This document shows, in pieces, positions 1 to 6,174 of a stretch of 12,515 nt of DNA; position 1 is the first letter of the stretch; each line of letters begins with the position of its first letter. The DNA is from Sandarakinorhabdus sp. Its GTDB lineage: Bacteria > Pseudomonadota > Alphaproteobacteria > Sphingomonadales > Sphingomonadaceae. A model generated the notes under the pieces. The model was given only the letters and a program-made list of their open reading frames with translations, had not been told where the DNA came from and ran no database searches. The translations under genes and the position numbers were made by a program. Location of the stretch: contig JALOSK010000030.1 in the NCBI GenBank assembly GCA_025458465.1, positions 1 through 12,515 on the forward strand, written 5' to 3'.

Positions 1-333
1 TTCCATGCCGCTCATGATCTGGGCCGCCGCCAGGTTCACGCTGGTGATGCCGCCGCCGCAGAACCGGTCCAGCGTCATGCCGCTGGCCTTCAGATCATAA
101 CCGGCATCCAGCGCCGCCATGCGGCCCAGATCGCCGCCCTGCTTGCCCTTCTGGGTGGAGGTGGACCAGATGATGTCGTCCACCTCGGCGGTGTTGATGT
201 GGTTGCGTTCGGCCACGGCCTTCAGCACGGCGGCGGCAAGGTGCTGCGGGTGCATGTCTGCAAGCGCACCCTTGCCCACCTTGCCAATGCCACGCGGCGT
301 GCGAACGGTGTCGATGATATAGGCTTCGGCCAT
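1..333 (-). CDS. Thiolase / acetyl-CoA acetyltransferase, N-terminal part (cut by window edge)
   Basis: The first 111 codons of a thiolase, which catalyses thiolytic cleavage of 3-ketoacyl-CoA or the reverse condensation of acyl-CoAs. The protein opens MAEAYIIDTVRTPRGIGKVG, the classic thiolase N-terminus (I-x-D-x-x-RTP-x-G). The nucleophilic cysteine is visible at residue 92 in DRFCGGGITSVN, a form of the family's active-site cysteine motif. The stretch GGDLGRMAALDAG before it is typical of the thiolases annotated as acetyl-CoA acetyltransferase in sphingomonads and linked to fatty acid oxidation. The start is the ATG at 333-331, with a purine-rich GGGGAG seven bases upstream (346-341). The C-terminal two thirds, with the catalytic His and second Cys, lie outside the window, so degradative and biosynthetic thiolase cannot be told apart. 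The decayed mscS fragment lies immediately upstream on the same strand. Confidence 0.95.
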   Translation of the reverse strand, partial: MAEAYIIDTVRTPRGIGKVGKGALADMHPQHLAAAVLKAVAERNHINTAEVDDIIWSTSTQKGKQGGDLGRMAALDAGYDLKASGMTLDRFCGGGITSVNLAAAQIMSGME

Positions 334-365
334 TTCGTGTCTCCCCGGATGGAACGGGGTGCACC

Positions 366-640
366 CTACGCCCGCGCCAGCCCAAGTCGATTGCGGTTTT
401 TGCCAGTGAGGCTGGTGATCAGGTGCCGCCCGGCTGGCTGCCATTGGGCACCAACATATCGACATGATCGTTGGTGCGCAGCGTGGTGCCGCGCGGGCCG
501 ATGGCCACCACCAGCCCGGCGGTGCCATCCTGCAGCTCGACGAAATCGCCCGCCTCGATGCTGCCATCGAACAGCAGGATCAGGCCAGCCTGACCCGCGG
601 CGCGCTTGCCGGCAACGCGGCGCCCAGGCAGCATGGCGCC
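366..640 (-). pseudogene. Decayed fragment of an MscS-family mechanosensitive channel
   Basis: One minus-strand frame (589-443) reads AGLILLFDGSIEAGDFVELQ, then DGTAGLVVAIGPRGTTLRTN and DHVDMLVPN. This follows the MscS beta-domain pattern (GLILLFE-x-x-I-x-x-GD-x-V-E, G-x-V-x-x-I-x-x-R-x-T-x-x-R-T-x-D, then VPN). That frame stops at 419. A different minus frame continues 425-366 as HLITSLTGKNRNRLGL, which resembles the next MscS segment (LITS-x-V-TNWT-x-x-NRLGR) with small losses, and ends at a TAG. Reading upstream (about 640-590), the similarity fades. No transmembrane helices remain, and the right end overlaps the first codons of the kinase on the other strand. I read this as an N-terminally deleted, frameshifted remnant. 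The match is by eye; the 589-443 part is convincing and the rest is inference. Confidence 0.6.
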
Positions 641-1430
641 GATGGACGCCCTGCCCCACCTGATCGACCTGGTGCGCCCCCGGCTGGGCGGGCGACCGTT
701 CGTGCTGGGGCTGGCCGGGGCACAAGGGTCGGGCAAGTCCACGCTGGCGGCCCGGCTGGCCGCTGCCCTGACGGCAGCCGGGCAGCCGGCGTTGGCGGTC
801 AGTCTGGATGATTTCTATCTCACCAGGGCACGCCGGCGCGCGCTGGCCCGCGGCGTTCATCCGCTGCTGGCCACGCGCGGGGTGCCGGGCACGCATGATC
901 TGCCGCTGCTGCTCGATCGCCTGGCGCAGGTGCGGGCCGGCCGGCCAACCCACCTGCCGCGCTTCGACAAGCTGGCCGATGATCGCCTGCCGCCGCAGCA
1001 ATGGACACCGGCGGCGCCGCTGGCCTGCCTCATCCTGGAAGGCTGGTGCATCGGCGCACGGCCGCAGCCGGCAGAACTGCTGACCACGCCAGCCAATGCC
1101 CTGGAGGCCGCCGCAGATGCGGACGGGCGCTGGCGGCGATGTGTGAATGGGGCGCTGGCCGGCCAGTATCAGCGCATCTGGGCGCGGCTGGATGCGCTGG
1201 CCTTCCTGGCCGCGCCGGATTGGGAAACCGTGCCGCGCTGGCGCGCCGAGCAGGAGGCCGGCCTGTCCCGCGCCAGCGGACGGCCGGGCATGGACGCCGC
1301 CGCCATCGCCCATTTCTGCGCCCATTACGAACGGCTGACCCGTTGGCAGCTCGCCACCACCCCGGCCCGCGCCGATCTCACGCTGCGGCTGGACGCGGCG
1401 CGGCAGCTGGTGGCCTTGCGCAAACGCTGA
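633..1430 (+). CDS. P-loop kinase, D-glycerate 3-kinase-like
   Basis: A 265-residue cytoplasmic kinase of the phosphoribulokinase/uridine-kinase fold. Visible motifs in order: Walker A GAQGSGKST (residues 29-37), SLDDFYLT (57-64), RGVPGTHD (82-89), PRFDKLADDR (109-118) and the Walker B-like LILEGWCIGAR (133-143). This combination matches the plant and bacterial glycerate kinase (GLYK) family, which phosphorylates D-glycerate to 3-phosphoglycerate using ATP; many bacterial members are annotated simply as kinase, so the substrate is inferred. I chose ATG 633 because an AGG lies about six bases upstream; ATG 642 (MDALPHLID) and TTG 606 are alternatives, and similarity to the family begins only near residue 20. 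Its 5' end overlaps the mscS remnant on the other strand, so its promoter must lie in or beyond that fragment. A probable terminator begins at its stop codon. Confidence 0.85.
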   Translation: MAPMDALPHLIDLVRPRLGGRPFVLGLAGAQGSGKSTLAARLAAALTAAGQPALAVSLDDFYLTRARRRALARGVHPLLATRGVPGTHDLPLLLDRLAQVRAGRPTHLPRFDKLADDRLPPQQWTPAAPLACLILEGWCIGARPQPAELLTTPANALEAAADADGRWRRCVNGALAGQYQRIWARLDALAFLAAPDWETVPRWRAEQEAGLSRASGRPGMDAAAIAHFCAHYERLTRWQLATTPARADLTLRLDAARQLVALRKR

Positions 1431-1454
1431 CTTTGCCGCGGGCAAGTCTTTCTC
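1429..1454 (+). terminator. Probable intrinsic terminator of the kinase gene
   Basis: GACTTTGCC (1429-1437) pairs with GGCAAGTC (1441-1448) around a GCG loop, with one bulged T, and is followed by TTTCTC (1449-1454). The left arm overlaps the TGA stop of the kinase. The stem is short and the T-run is interrupted, so termination may be partial. It separates the kinase from the next gene, which has its own ribosome binding site and a candidate promoter. Confidence 0.5.
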
Positions 1455-1457
1455 GCT

Positions 1458-1485
1458 TTGGCGCGGCCGCCGCCCTGCCTAGACC
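1458..1485 (+). promoter_or_regulatory. Candidate sigma-70-type promoter of metY
   Basis: TTGGCG (1458-1463) and TAGACC (1480-1485) are separated by 16 bases and lie about 25 bases before the metY start. The -35-like hexamer is reasonable for alphaproteobacteria, while the -10 match is weak. The strong Shine-Dalgarno GAGGAGA at 1497-1503 lies six bases before the ATG. I looked for a SAM-II-type riboswitch, frequent before methionine genes in alphaproteobacteria, and did not see its conserved segments; the 79-base spacer is also small for one plus a promoter. Confidence 0.3.
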
Positions 1486-1509
1486 TTCAGGGAACCGAGG
1501 AGACTTCAC

Positions 1510-2817
1510 ATGACCGCACAGGGCTTTTCCACGCTTGCCATCCACGCCGGCGCCGCGCCCGATCCCGTTACCGGCAGCCGGGCCACCCCGATCCACCAGA
1601 CGGCCAGCTTCGTGTTCAACGATGCCGATCATGCCGCCCGGCTGTTTGCCCTGCAGGAATTCGGCAACATCTATACCCGCCTCACCAACCCCACGGTTGC
1701 GGTGCTGGAAAACCGGGTGGCGGCGCTGGAAGGCGGCACGGCGGCGGTGGCCACCGCTTCGGGCCACAGCGCGCAGCACCTGCTGTTCCACTGCCTGCTG
1801 GAACCCGGCGCCGAATTCGCCGCCGCCCGCCAGCTGTATGGCGGCAGCATCAACCAGTTCGCCCACAGCTGGAAGAAATACGACTGGCGGGTGAAGTGGT
1901 TCGACATCGATGATCCCGAAAGCCTGAAGGCCGCCGTGAACGACCAGACCAAGCTGGTGTTCGCCGAAAGCATCGCCAACCCGGGCGGCCTGGTCACCGA
2001 TCTGGCGGCCGTGGCGGCCGTGGCGCACGCCCACGGCGCGCCCTTCGTGGTGGACAACACCATGGCCTCTCCCTACCTGTGCCGGCCGATCGAGCATGGG
2101 GCGGACGTGGTGATCCACAGCGCCACCAAGTTCCTGGGCGGCCACGGCAATTCGCTGGGCGGCGTGGCTGTGGACGCCGGCCGCTTCGATTGGGGCGCCC
2201 ACGGGCACAAGTTCCCCACCCTCACGGAGCCGCTGGAGTTCTACAACGGGCTGGATCTGCACGACACGTTCGGCGCCATCGATCTGGGCGGCGGGCCGGT
2301 GAACATCAGCCTTGCCATCGCCCTGCGTGCCTTTGCCCTGCGCGACATCGGCCCGGCGCTGTCGCCGTTCAACGCCTTCCTGATCCTGAATGGCATCGAA
2401 ACGCTGCCGCTGCGCATGGCCCGCCATGTCGAAAATGCGCGGCACGTCGCCGGGTGGCTTGAAAGCCACCCGAAGGTCGCATGGGTCAGCCATGCCGATC
2501 TGCCCGGCCACAAGCATCACGACCGGGCGCAGCGTTACCTGCCGCGCGGGGCGGGCAGCGTGTTCACCTTCGGCCTGAAGGGCGGTTACGACGCGGCCAA
2601 CAAGGTCGCATCGTCACTCAAGCTGTTCTCCCTGCTCGCCAACATCGGGGACACGCGCAGCCTGGTGATCCACTCGGCCTCCACCACCCACCGCCAGTTG
2701 AGCGATGAACAGCGGGTGGCGGCCGGCGCGCCGCCGGAAGCCGTGCGGCTTTCGGTTGGGCTGGAGGATATCGCCGACATCATCGCCGATCTGGAACAGG
2801 CGCTGGCGCAGGTTTGA
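1510..2817 (+). CDS. metY: O-acetylhomoserine sulfhydrylase (aminocarboxypropyltransferase), PLP-dependent
   Basis: A 435-residue enzyme of the Cys/Met-metabolism PLP family (aspartate aminotransferase fold). It converts O-acetylhomoserine plus sulfide to homocysteine, or plus methanethiol to methionine, in the cytoplasm. It opens FSTLAIHAGAAPDPVTGSRA, then TPIHQTASFVF and NIYTRLTNPT, all family signatures. The PLP-binding aspartate is D182 (in FVVDNTMASP) and the Schiff-base lysine is K207 in HSATKFLGGHGNSLGG; the 25-residue spacing is as usual. The roughly 430-residue length and the insert FPTLTEPLEFYNGLDL point to the MetY type rather than the shorter cystathionine gamma-synthase or beta-lyase, though related sulfhydrylases such as MetZ cannot be wholly excluded. 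The ATG at 1510 has a clear Shine-Dalgarno (GAGGAGA). The metalloprotease starts 77 bases downstream on the same strand; there is no obvious functional tie between the two. Confidence 0.93.
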   Translation: MTAQGFSTLAIHAGAAPDPVTGSRATPIHQTASFVFNDADHAARLFALQEFGNIYTRLTNPTVAVLENRVAALEGGTAAVATASGHSAQHLLFHCLLEPGAEFAAARQLYGGSINQFAHSWKKYDWRVKWFDIDDPESLKAAVNDQTKLVFAESIANPGGLVTDLAAVAAVAHAHGAPFVVDNTMASPYLCRPIEHGADVVIHSATKFLGGHGNSLGGVAVDAGRFDWGAHGHKFPTLTEPLEFYNGLDLHDTFGAIDLGGGPVNISLAIALRAFALRDIGPALSPFNAFLILNGIETLPLRMARHVENARHVAGWLESHPKVAWVSHADLPGHKHHDRAQRYLPRGAGSVFTFGLKGGYDAANKVASSLKLFSLLANIGDTRSLVIHSASTTHRQLSDEQRVAAGAPPEAVRLSVGLEDIADIIADLEQALAQV

Positions 2818-2842
2818 GGCTGCTGCGTCAAAAGCCCTCTTT

Positions 2843-2884
2843 CCGCCGCGCGCTGCCTGGTGCCCTATCGGGCAGCAACGGCGG
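2843..2884 (+). promoter_or_regulatory. Hairpin in the leader of the metalloprotease gene, touching its Shine-Dalgarno
   Basis: Outer arms CCGCCG (2843-2848) and CGGCGG (2879-2884) enclose inner arms GCTGCC (2852-2857) and GGCAGC (2871-2876), with a 13-base apical loop. The right outer arm shares its last two G residues with the Shine-Dalgarno GGAGGGG (2883-2889) of the gene starting at 2895. It could damp translation or act as a weak terminator for metY, but there is no T-run after it. The structure is read directly from the sequence; any role is inferred. Confidence 0.4.
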
Positions 2885-2894
2885 AGGGGCAGCC

Positions 2895-5282
2895 ATGACG
2901 AATCGATTCCTTCTCACCACGGCGATTGCGCTGGTGGCAGCGGCAGCGCAGGCGCAGGAGGCGGCCTACATCCCGCTTTCGGTCGATGCCACCAAGGGCC
3001 GCGTGCTGCTCACCATCCCGGCGCTCGACACCGACATTCTCTACTATGTCAGCCTCGCATCGGGCGGCGGCTCGGTGGAACTGCCGCTTGATCGCGGCAC
3101 CATGGATTCAGCGGTCATCCGCTTCCGCCGGGCCGGCGGCAAGATATTGGTGGAGGAACAGAATCTCGCCTTCCGGTCCCTTGCCGGCGATGCCGCGCAC
3201 AAGGCCGGCGTGGCTGCCAGCTTCCCGGCCTCGACACTGGCCAGCCTGCCCATCGAGAGCGAGGCCGGCGGGCGCATCGTGGTGGATGCGAGCGCCCTGC
3301 TGATGCGCGATGCCGCCGGCGTGGAAGCGATCCTGCGGCGCGCCAACCAGGGCAGCTATCGCTTCGATGCCAGCCGCACCACGCTCAACCCGGCGCGCAC
3401 CAAGGCCTTCCCCCTGAACAGCGAGGTGGAAACCGTCGCCACCTTCACCGCCGACACGCCGGGCGCGCTGGTGCGCGGCGTGGCGCCCTCGCCGGAAGCA
3501 CTCACCTTTCGCGTGCACCACAGCTTCCTGAAGGCGCCAACCGGCTATACGCCGCGCGTGGCCGATCCGCGCATCGGCGTTTCCACGTTGAAGTTCAAGG
3601 ATTTCAGCCAGCCATTTTCGAACGGGATCGACACCGAATGGGTGACGCGCTGGCGGCTGGAAAAGAAGGACCCCAAGGCAGCAATTTCGGAACCGGTCAC
3701 GCCGATCACCGTCTGGTTCGATCCCGCCATTCCCGCGCCGGTGCGCCACGCGATGAAGCAGGGCCTGCTGTGGTGGAACAAGGCCTATGAGGCGGCCGGC
3801 TTCAGGAACGCGCTGGTGGCCAAAGACGCACCGGAAGAGATGGACCCGCAGGACATCCGCTATAACTACATGCAGTGGATCAACCGCGACGAGCGCGGCT
3901 TCTCCAGCGGCGGCCCCTATCGCGACCCGCGCACCGGCGAGATCCTGGGCGCCAAGGTGCGCATGGACAGCCACCGCATCCGCACCATCGCCAATTACTG
4001 GGATGCCTATGCCGGCGGCCTGCCCGGTGATGGCAGCGGGGTCACGGTGGCCGATGCATCCCTTGTGAACGGCGATTTCGGCACCATGCCCAAGGGCCAG
4101 CGCGACATGGTGCTGCTGCGCCAGGCGCTGCTGACCGCGCACGAGTTCGGCCATGCACTGGGCTTCGGGCACAATTTTGCCAGCAGCCTCAACAACCGCG
4201 CCTCGGTGATGGAATATCCCACCCCGCGCGTGAAGATCGTCAAGGGCCGGCTCGATCTGTCCGAGAGTTTCCAGAAGGAAATCGGCGCCTACGACACGAT
4301 GATGGTGCGCTACAGCTACACGCCGCTTGCTGACGAGAAGGCCGGGCTGGAGGCGATCATTGCCGACATGCGCCGCCAAGGCCTGATCTATGTGCCCGAC
4401 ACCGATCCGCGCTGGACCTGGTATGATGATCGCGCCACGCCGGTGGAAGGCCTGTCCGAGGCGCTGGCGGCGCGGCGGGTGATGCTGGCCAACTATGGCC
4501 CAGGCAGCGTGCTGCTGCCCGGCGAACCGATCGGCGAACTGCGCAACCTGCGGCTGTGGATGGTCTATCTCCACCACCGCTATCAGATTGAATCGGCCGT
4601 CAAATATATCGGCGGTCTGTATACCGACATCAAGGTGAAGGGCGAACCCGGCCCCGCCACCTCGCCGATTCCGGCCAAGCTGCAGCGCGACACGCTGGGC
4701 CTGCTGCTGCAGTCGCTCAGCCCAGCCGAACTGGCCATCCCGGAATCGCTGCTCGCGCAGTTGACCCCCGATCCCGGCCGCAACCTGGAGGATCTGTCGG
4801 ATGATCCGGTGTTCGACCAGCTGCGCGCCGCCCGCATCGCTGCTGCGCTGGTGGTCGAGCCCCTTCTCGCGCCAGACCGGGCAGCGCGCATGGTCAATCT
4901 GCAGGCGCGCGGGGTGGATGGCATCACCCTGCCCGAGCTGATCGACGCGCTGATGGCGGCCAGCTGGAACGCCAGATCGGGCGATGCGGCGCTGCTGCGC
5001 GTGGTGCAGAAGACGGTGCTGGATGGCCTGATGATCCTGGGTGCATCCACCACCACCGCCCCGGAAGCCCGCGCGCTGGCGTTGCAGACGCTGGACGGGC
5101 TGGCCAAGAGCTTGCCTGCCAAGGGCGGCGACACGCTGGGCGTGGCCTTCAACAGGCAGACCGCCGCCGATATTGCCGCCTATCTCGCCGATCCGGCGGG
5201 CAAGGCGCCAAAATCGGTGAGCGTGCCGTGGGGCAAGGGCCCACGCAGCCGCAATCCGCAACCGCCGGGGCCGCCGCTGTGA
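2895..5282 (+). CDS. Secreted zinc-dependent metalloprotease (DUF5117/DUF4953 type)
   Basis: A 795-residue exported protease. Residues 1-20 form a signal peptide (MTNRFLLTTAIALVAAAAQA) with likely cleavage at AQA/QE. The N-terminal half (about 25-270) looks like the DUF5117-type beta-rich domain. The catalytic zinc site is HEFGHALGFGH at 416-426: H416, H420 and H426 as ligands with E417 as catalytic base, followed by a Met-turn-like SVMEYP (M439), as in metzincins. The surrounding NYMQWINRDERGFSSGGPYR and DPRTGEILGAKVRMDS are hallmarks of the DUF4953 family of large zinc proteases. The C-terminal third is mostly helical and has no recognised motif. I chose ATG 2895 over an upstream in-frame start at 2814 because it gives a clean signal peptide and has GGAGGGG five bases upstream. 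It probably acts in the periplasm or outside the cell; its substrate is unknown. It may be read through from metY and is followed after 22 bases by the methyltransferase. Confidence 0.92.
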   Translation: MTNRFLLTTAIALVAAAAQAQEAAYIPLSVDATKGRVLLTIPALDTDILYYVSLASGGGSVELPLDRGTMDSAVIRFRRAGGKILVEEQNLAFRSLAGDAAHKAGVAASFPASTLASLPIESEAGGRIVVDASALLMRDAAGVEAILRRANQGSYRFDASRTTLNPARTKAFPLNSEVETVATFTADTPGALVRGVAPSPEALTFRVHHSFLKAPTGYTPRVADPRIGVSTLKFKDFSQPFSNGIDTEWVTRWRLEKKDPKAAISEPVTPITVWFDPAIPAPVRHAMKQGLLWWNKAYEAAGFRNALVAKDAPEEMDPQDIRYNYMQWINRDERGFSSGGPYRDPRTGEILGAKVRMDSHRIRTIANYWDAYAGGLPGDGSGVTVADASLVNGDFGTMPKGQRDMVLLRQALLTAHEFGHALGFGHNFASSLNNRASVMEYPTPRVKIVKGRLDLSESFQKEIGAYDTMMVRYSYTPLADEKAGLEAIIADMRRQGLIYVPDTDPRWTWYDDRATPVEGLSEALAARRVMLANYGPGSVLLPGEPIGELRNLRLWMVYLHHRYQIESAVKYIGGLYTDIKVKGEPGPATSPIPAKLQRDTLGLLLQSLSPAELAIPESLLAQLTPDPGRNLEDLSDDPVFDQLRAARIAAALVVEPLLAPDRAARMVNLQARGVDGITLPELIDALMAASWNARSGDAALLRVVQKTVLDGLMILGASTTTAPEARALALQTLDGLAKSLPAKGGDTLGVAFNRQTAADIAAYLADPAGKAPKSVSVPWGKGPRSRNPQPPGPPL

Positions 5283-5304
5283 GCTTGCACCTTCAGACCA
5301 TCTG

Positions 5305-6042
5305 ATGACGGCCCGCTACGACAAGATTGGCATCAACTACGGAGAATTGCGCATCCCCGATGCGCGGATCGCGGCGGCTATCGCGCAGGCGCTGGGGCCA
5401 GCCCGAACGGTGATCAATGTGGGGGCCGGGACTGGTTCCTATGAACCGACAGACCGCGCCGTGACGGCAGTGGAGCCTTCGGTCGAGATGAACCGCAAGC
5501 GCCGGCAGCCGGCAACGGCTGTGGTGCAGGCCAGTGCCGATGCGCTGCCGTTTGCCGACAAGACATTCGATGCGGCGATGGCGATACTGACCATCCATCA
5601 CTGGCCCGACAAGGCGGCTGGACTGCGCGAAGTGCGGCGGGTGACGAAAGGGCGGATCGTGCTGCTCACCTTTGATCCCACAGAGCGCCCGTGGCTGACC
5701 GACTATCTGCCGGAACTGGCGCGGCTGGATGAATCGCAGATGCCGGCCATGGCAGATTATGGCCGTTGGATGGGCCCAGTACGCGTCGAGCCGCTGCTGG
5801 TTCCGCACGATTGCACAGACGGTTTCCTCTATGCCTATTGGCGGCGGCCCGAGGCCTATCTTGATGCGCGCATACGGTCTGGCAGCTCGTCGTTCTGGGG
5901 GCTGCCCGGATTGGAGGCTGGCATGTCCCAGCTGGCAGATGATCTGCGGTCGGGCGCGTGGGAACGGCGTTATGGCGAGTTGAGGCGCCGGGAGACGTAT
6001 GACGCAGGCTATCGCCTTGTCATCGCGGAGGCTGAAAGCTGA
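5305..6042 (+). CDS. Class I SAM-dependent methyltransferase
   Basis: A 245-residue cytoplasmic protein with the Rossmann-fold methyltransferase signature. Motif I is VINVGAGTGSYEP (residues 36-48, the SAM-binding glycine loop), E57 in VTAVEPS is the acidic residue after strand beta-2, and ADALPFADKTFDAAM (78-92) with the following HHW is motif II of the Methyltransf_11/UbiE-like group. Within that group the acceptor cannot be told from sequence; a small molecule is more likely than a nucleic acid. The start ATG at 5305 lies 22 bases after the metalloprotease stop with no good Shine-Dalgarno, so it may depend on translation of the upstream gene. Its GC bias looks slightly weaker than that of its neighbours, which may mean a different history, but I could not compute this. 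The gene ends before a REP-like palindrome and a strong terminator. Confidence 0.9.
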   Translation: MTARYDKIGINYGELRIPDARIAAAIAQALGPARTVINVGAGTGSYEPTDRAVTAVEPSVEMNRKRRQPATAVVQASADALPFADKTFDAAMAILTIHHWPDKAAGLREVRRVTKGRIVLLTFDPTERPWLTDYLPELARLDESQMPAMADYGRWMGPVRVEPLLVPHDCTDGFLYAYWRRPEAYLDARIRSGSSSFWGLPGLEAGMSQLADDLRSGAWERRYGELRRRETYDAGYRLVIAEAES

Positions 6043-6068
6043 GCGCGCAGCTCTGAAAGGGAAAGCGA

Positions 6069-6091
6069 GGCTCCGGAGCAAGTCCGGGGCG
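6069..6091. repeat. REP-like intergenic palindrome
   Basis: GGCTCCGGAGCAAGTCCGGG with its flanks forms a stem of CCGGA (6073-6077) against TCCGG (6083-6087) around a GCAAG loop, extended outward by T-G, C-G and G-C pairs. This strongly resembles the CCCCGGACTTGATCCGGGG-type palindrome that I recall as a dispersed intergenic element in sphingomonads and related alphaproteobacteria. Only one copy is in the window, so its repetitive nature cannot be shown here. Confidence 0.45.
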
Positions 6092-6116
6092 ATGGGCATG
6101 GGTGGAGCGCTCGGCA

Positions 6117-6160
6117 ACAAGAAAGGGCCGGCACCTCGCGGGGCCGGCCCTTTCTCTTGT
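6117..6160. terminator. Strong bidirectional terminator between convergent genes
   Basis: AGAAAGGGCCGGC (6120-6132) pairs perfectly over 13 bases with GCCGGCCCTTTCT (6143-6155) around a 10-base loop; ACAAG and CTTGT at the outer ends can extend it. The A-rich left flank and T-rich right flank supply a U-tract in both directions. It sits between the methyltransferase (stop at 6042, plus strand) and the amidohydrolase (stop at 6175, minus strand), as expected for a shared terminator. Confidence 0.9.
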
Positions 6161-6174
6161 CAGCCCGCCAAGGC

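Noticed and set aside
366-1445. A 359-codon minus-strand open frame opposite the kinase
   Set aside because: The kinase has all its family motifs. Only the last 20 codons of this frame are of interest, as the shifted end of the mscS remnant.
1431-1509. Possible SAM-responsive riboswitch before metY
   Set aside because: The conserved SAM-II segments are not visible, and the 79-base spacer is already largely taken by a hairpin, a possible promoter and the ribosome binding site.
1378-2520. A 380-codon minus-strand open frame opposite metY
   Set aside because: A shadow of a well-supported PLP enzyme; its protein is low-complexity in character and has no recognisable domain.
2814-2894. Upstream in-frame start for the metalloprotease, overlapping the metY stop
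   Set aside because: It would put 27 charged residues before a good signal peptide; ATG 2895 has its own GGAGGGG site.
3108-5261. A 717-codon open frame antisense to the zinc metalloprotease
   Set aside because: Same cause: a shadow of a gene with a clear zinc-binding motif. No ribosome binding site or family resemblance was seen.
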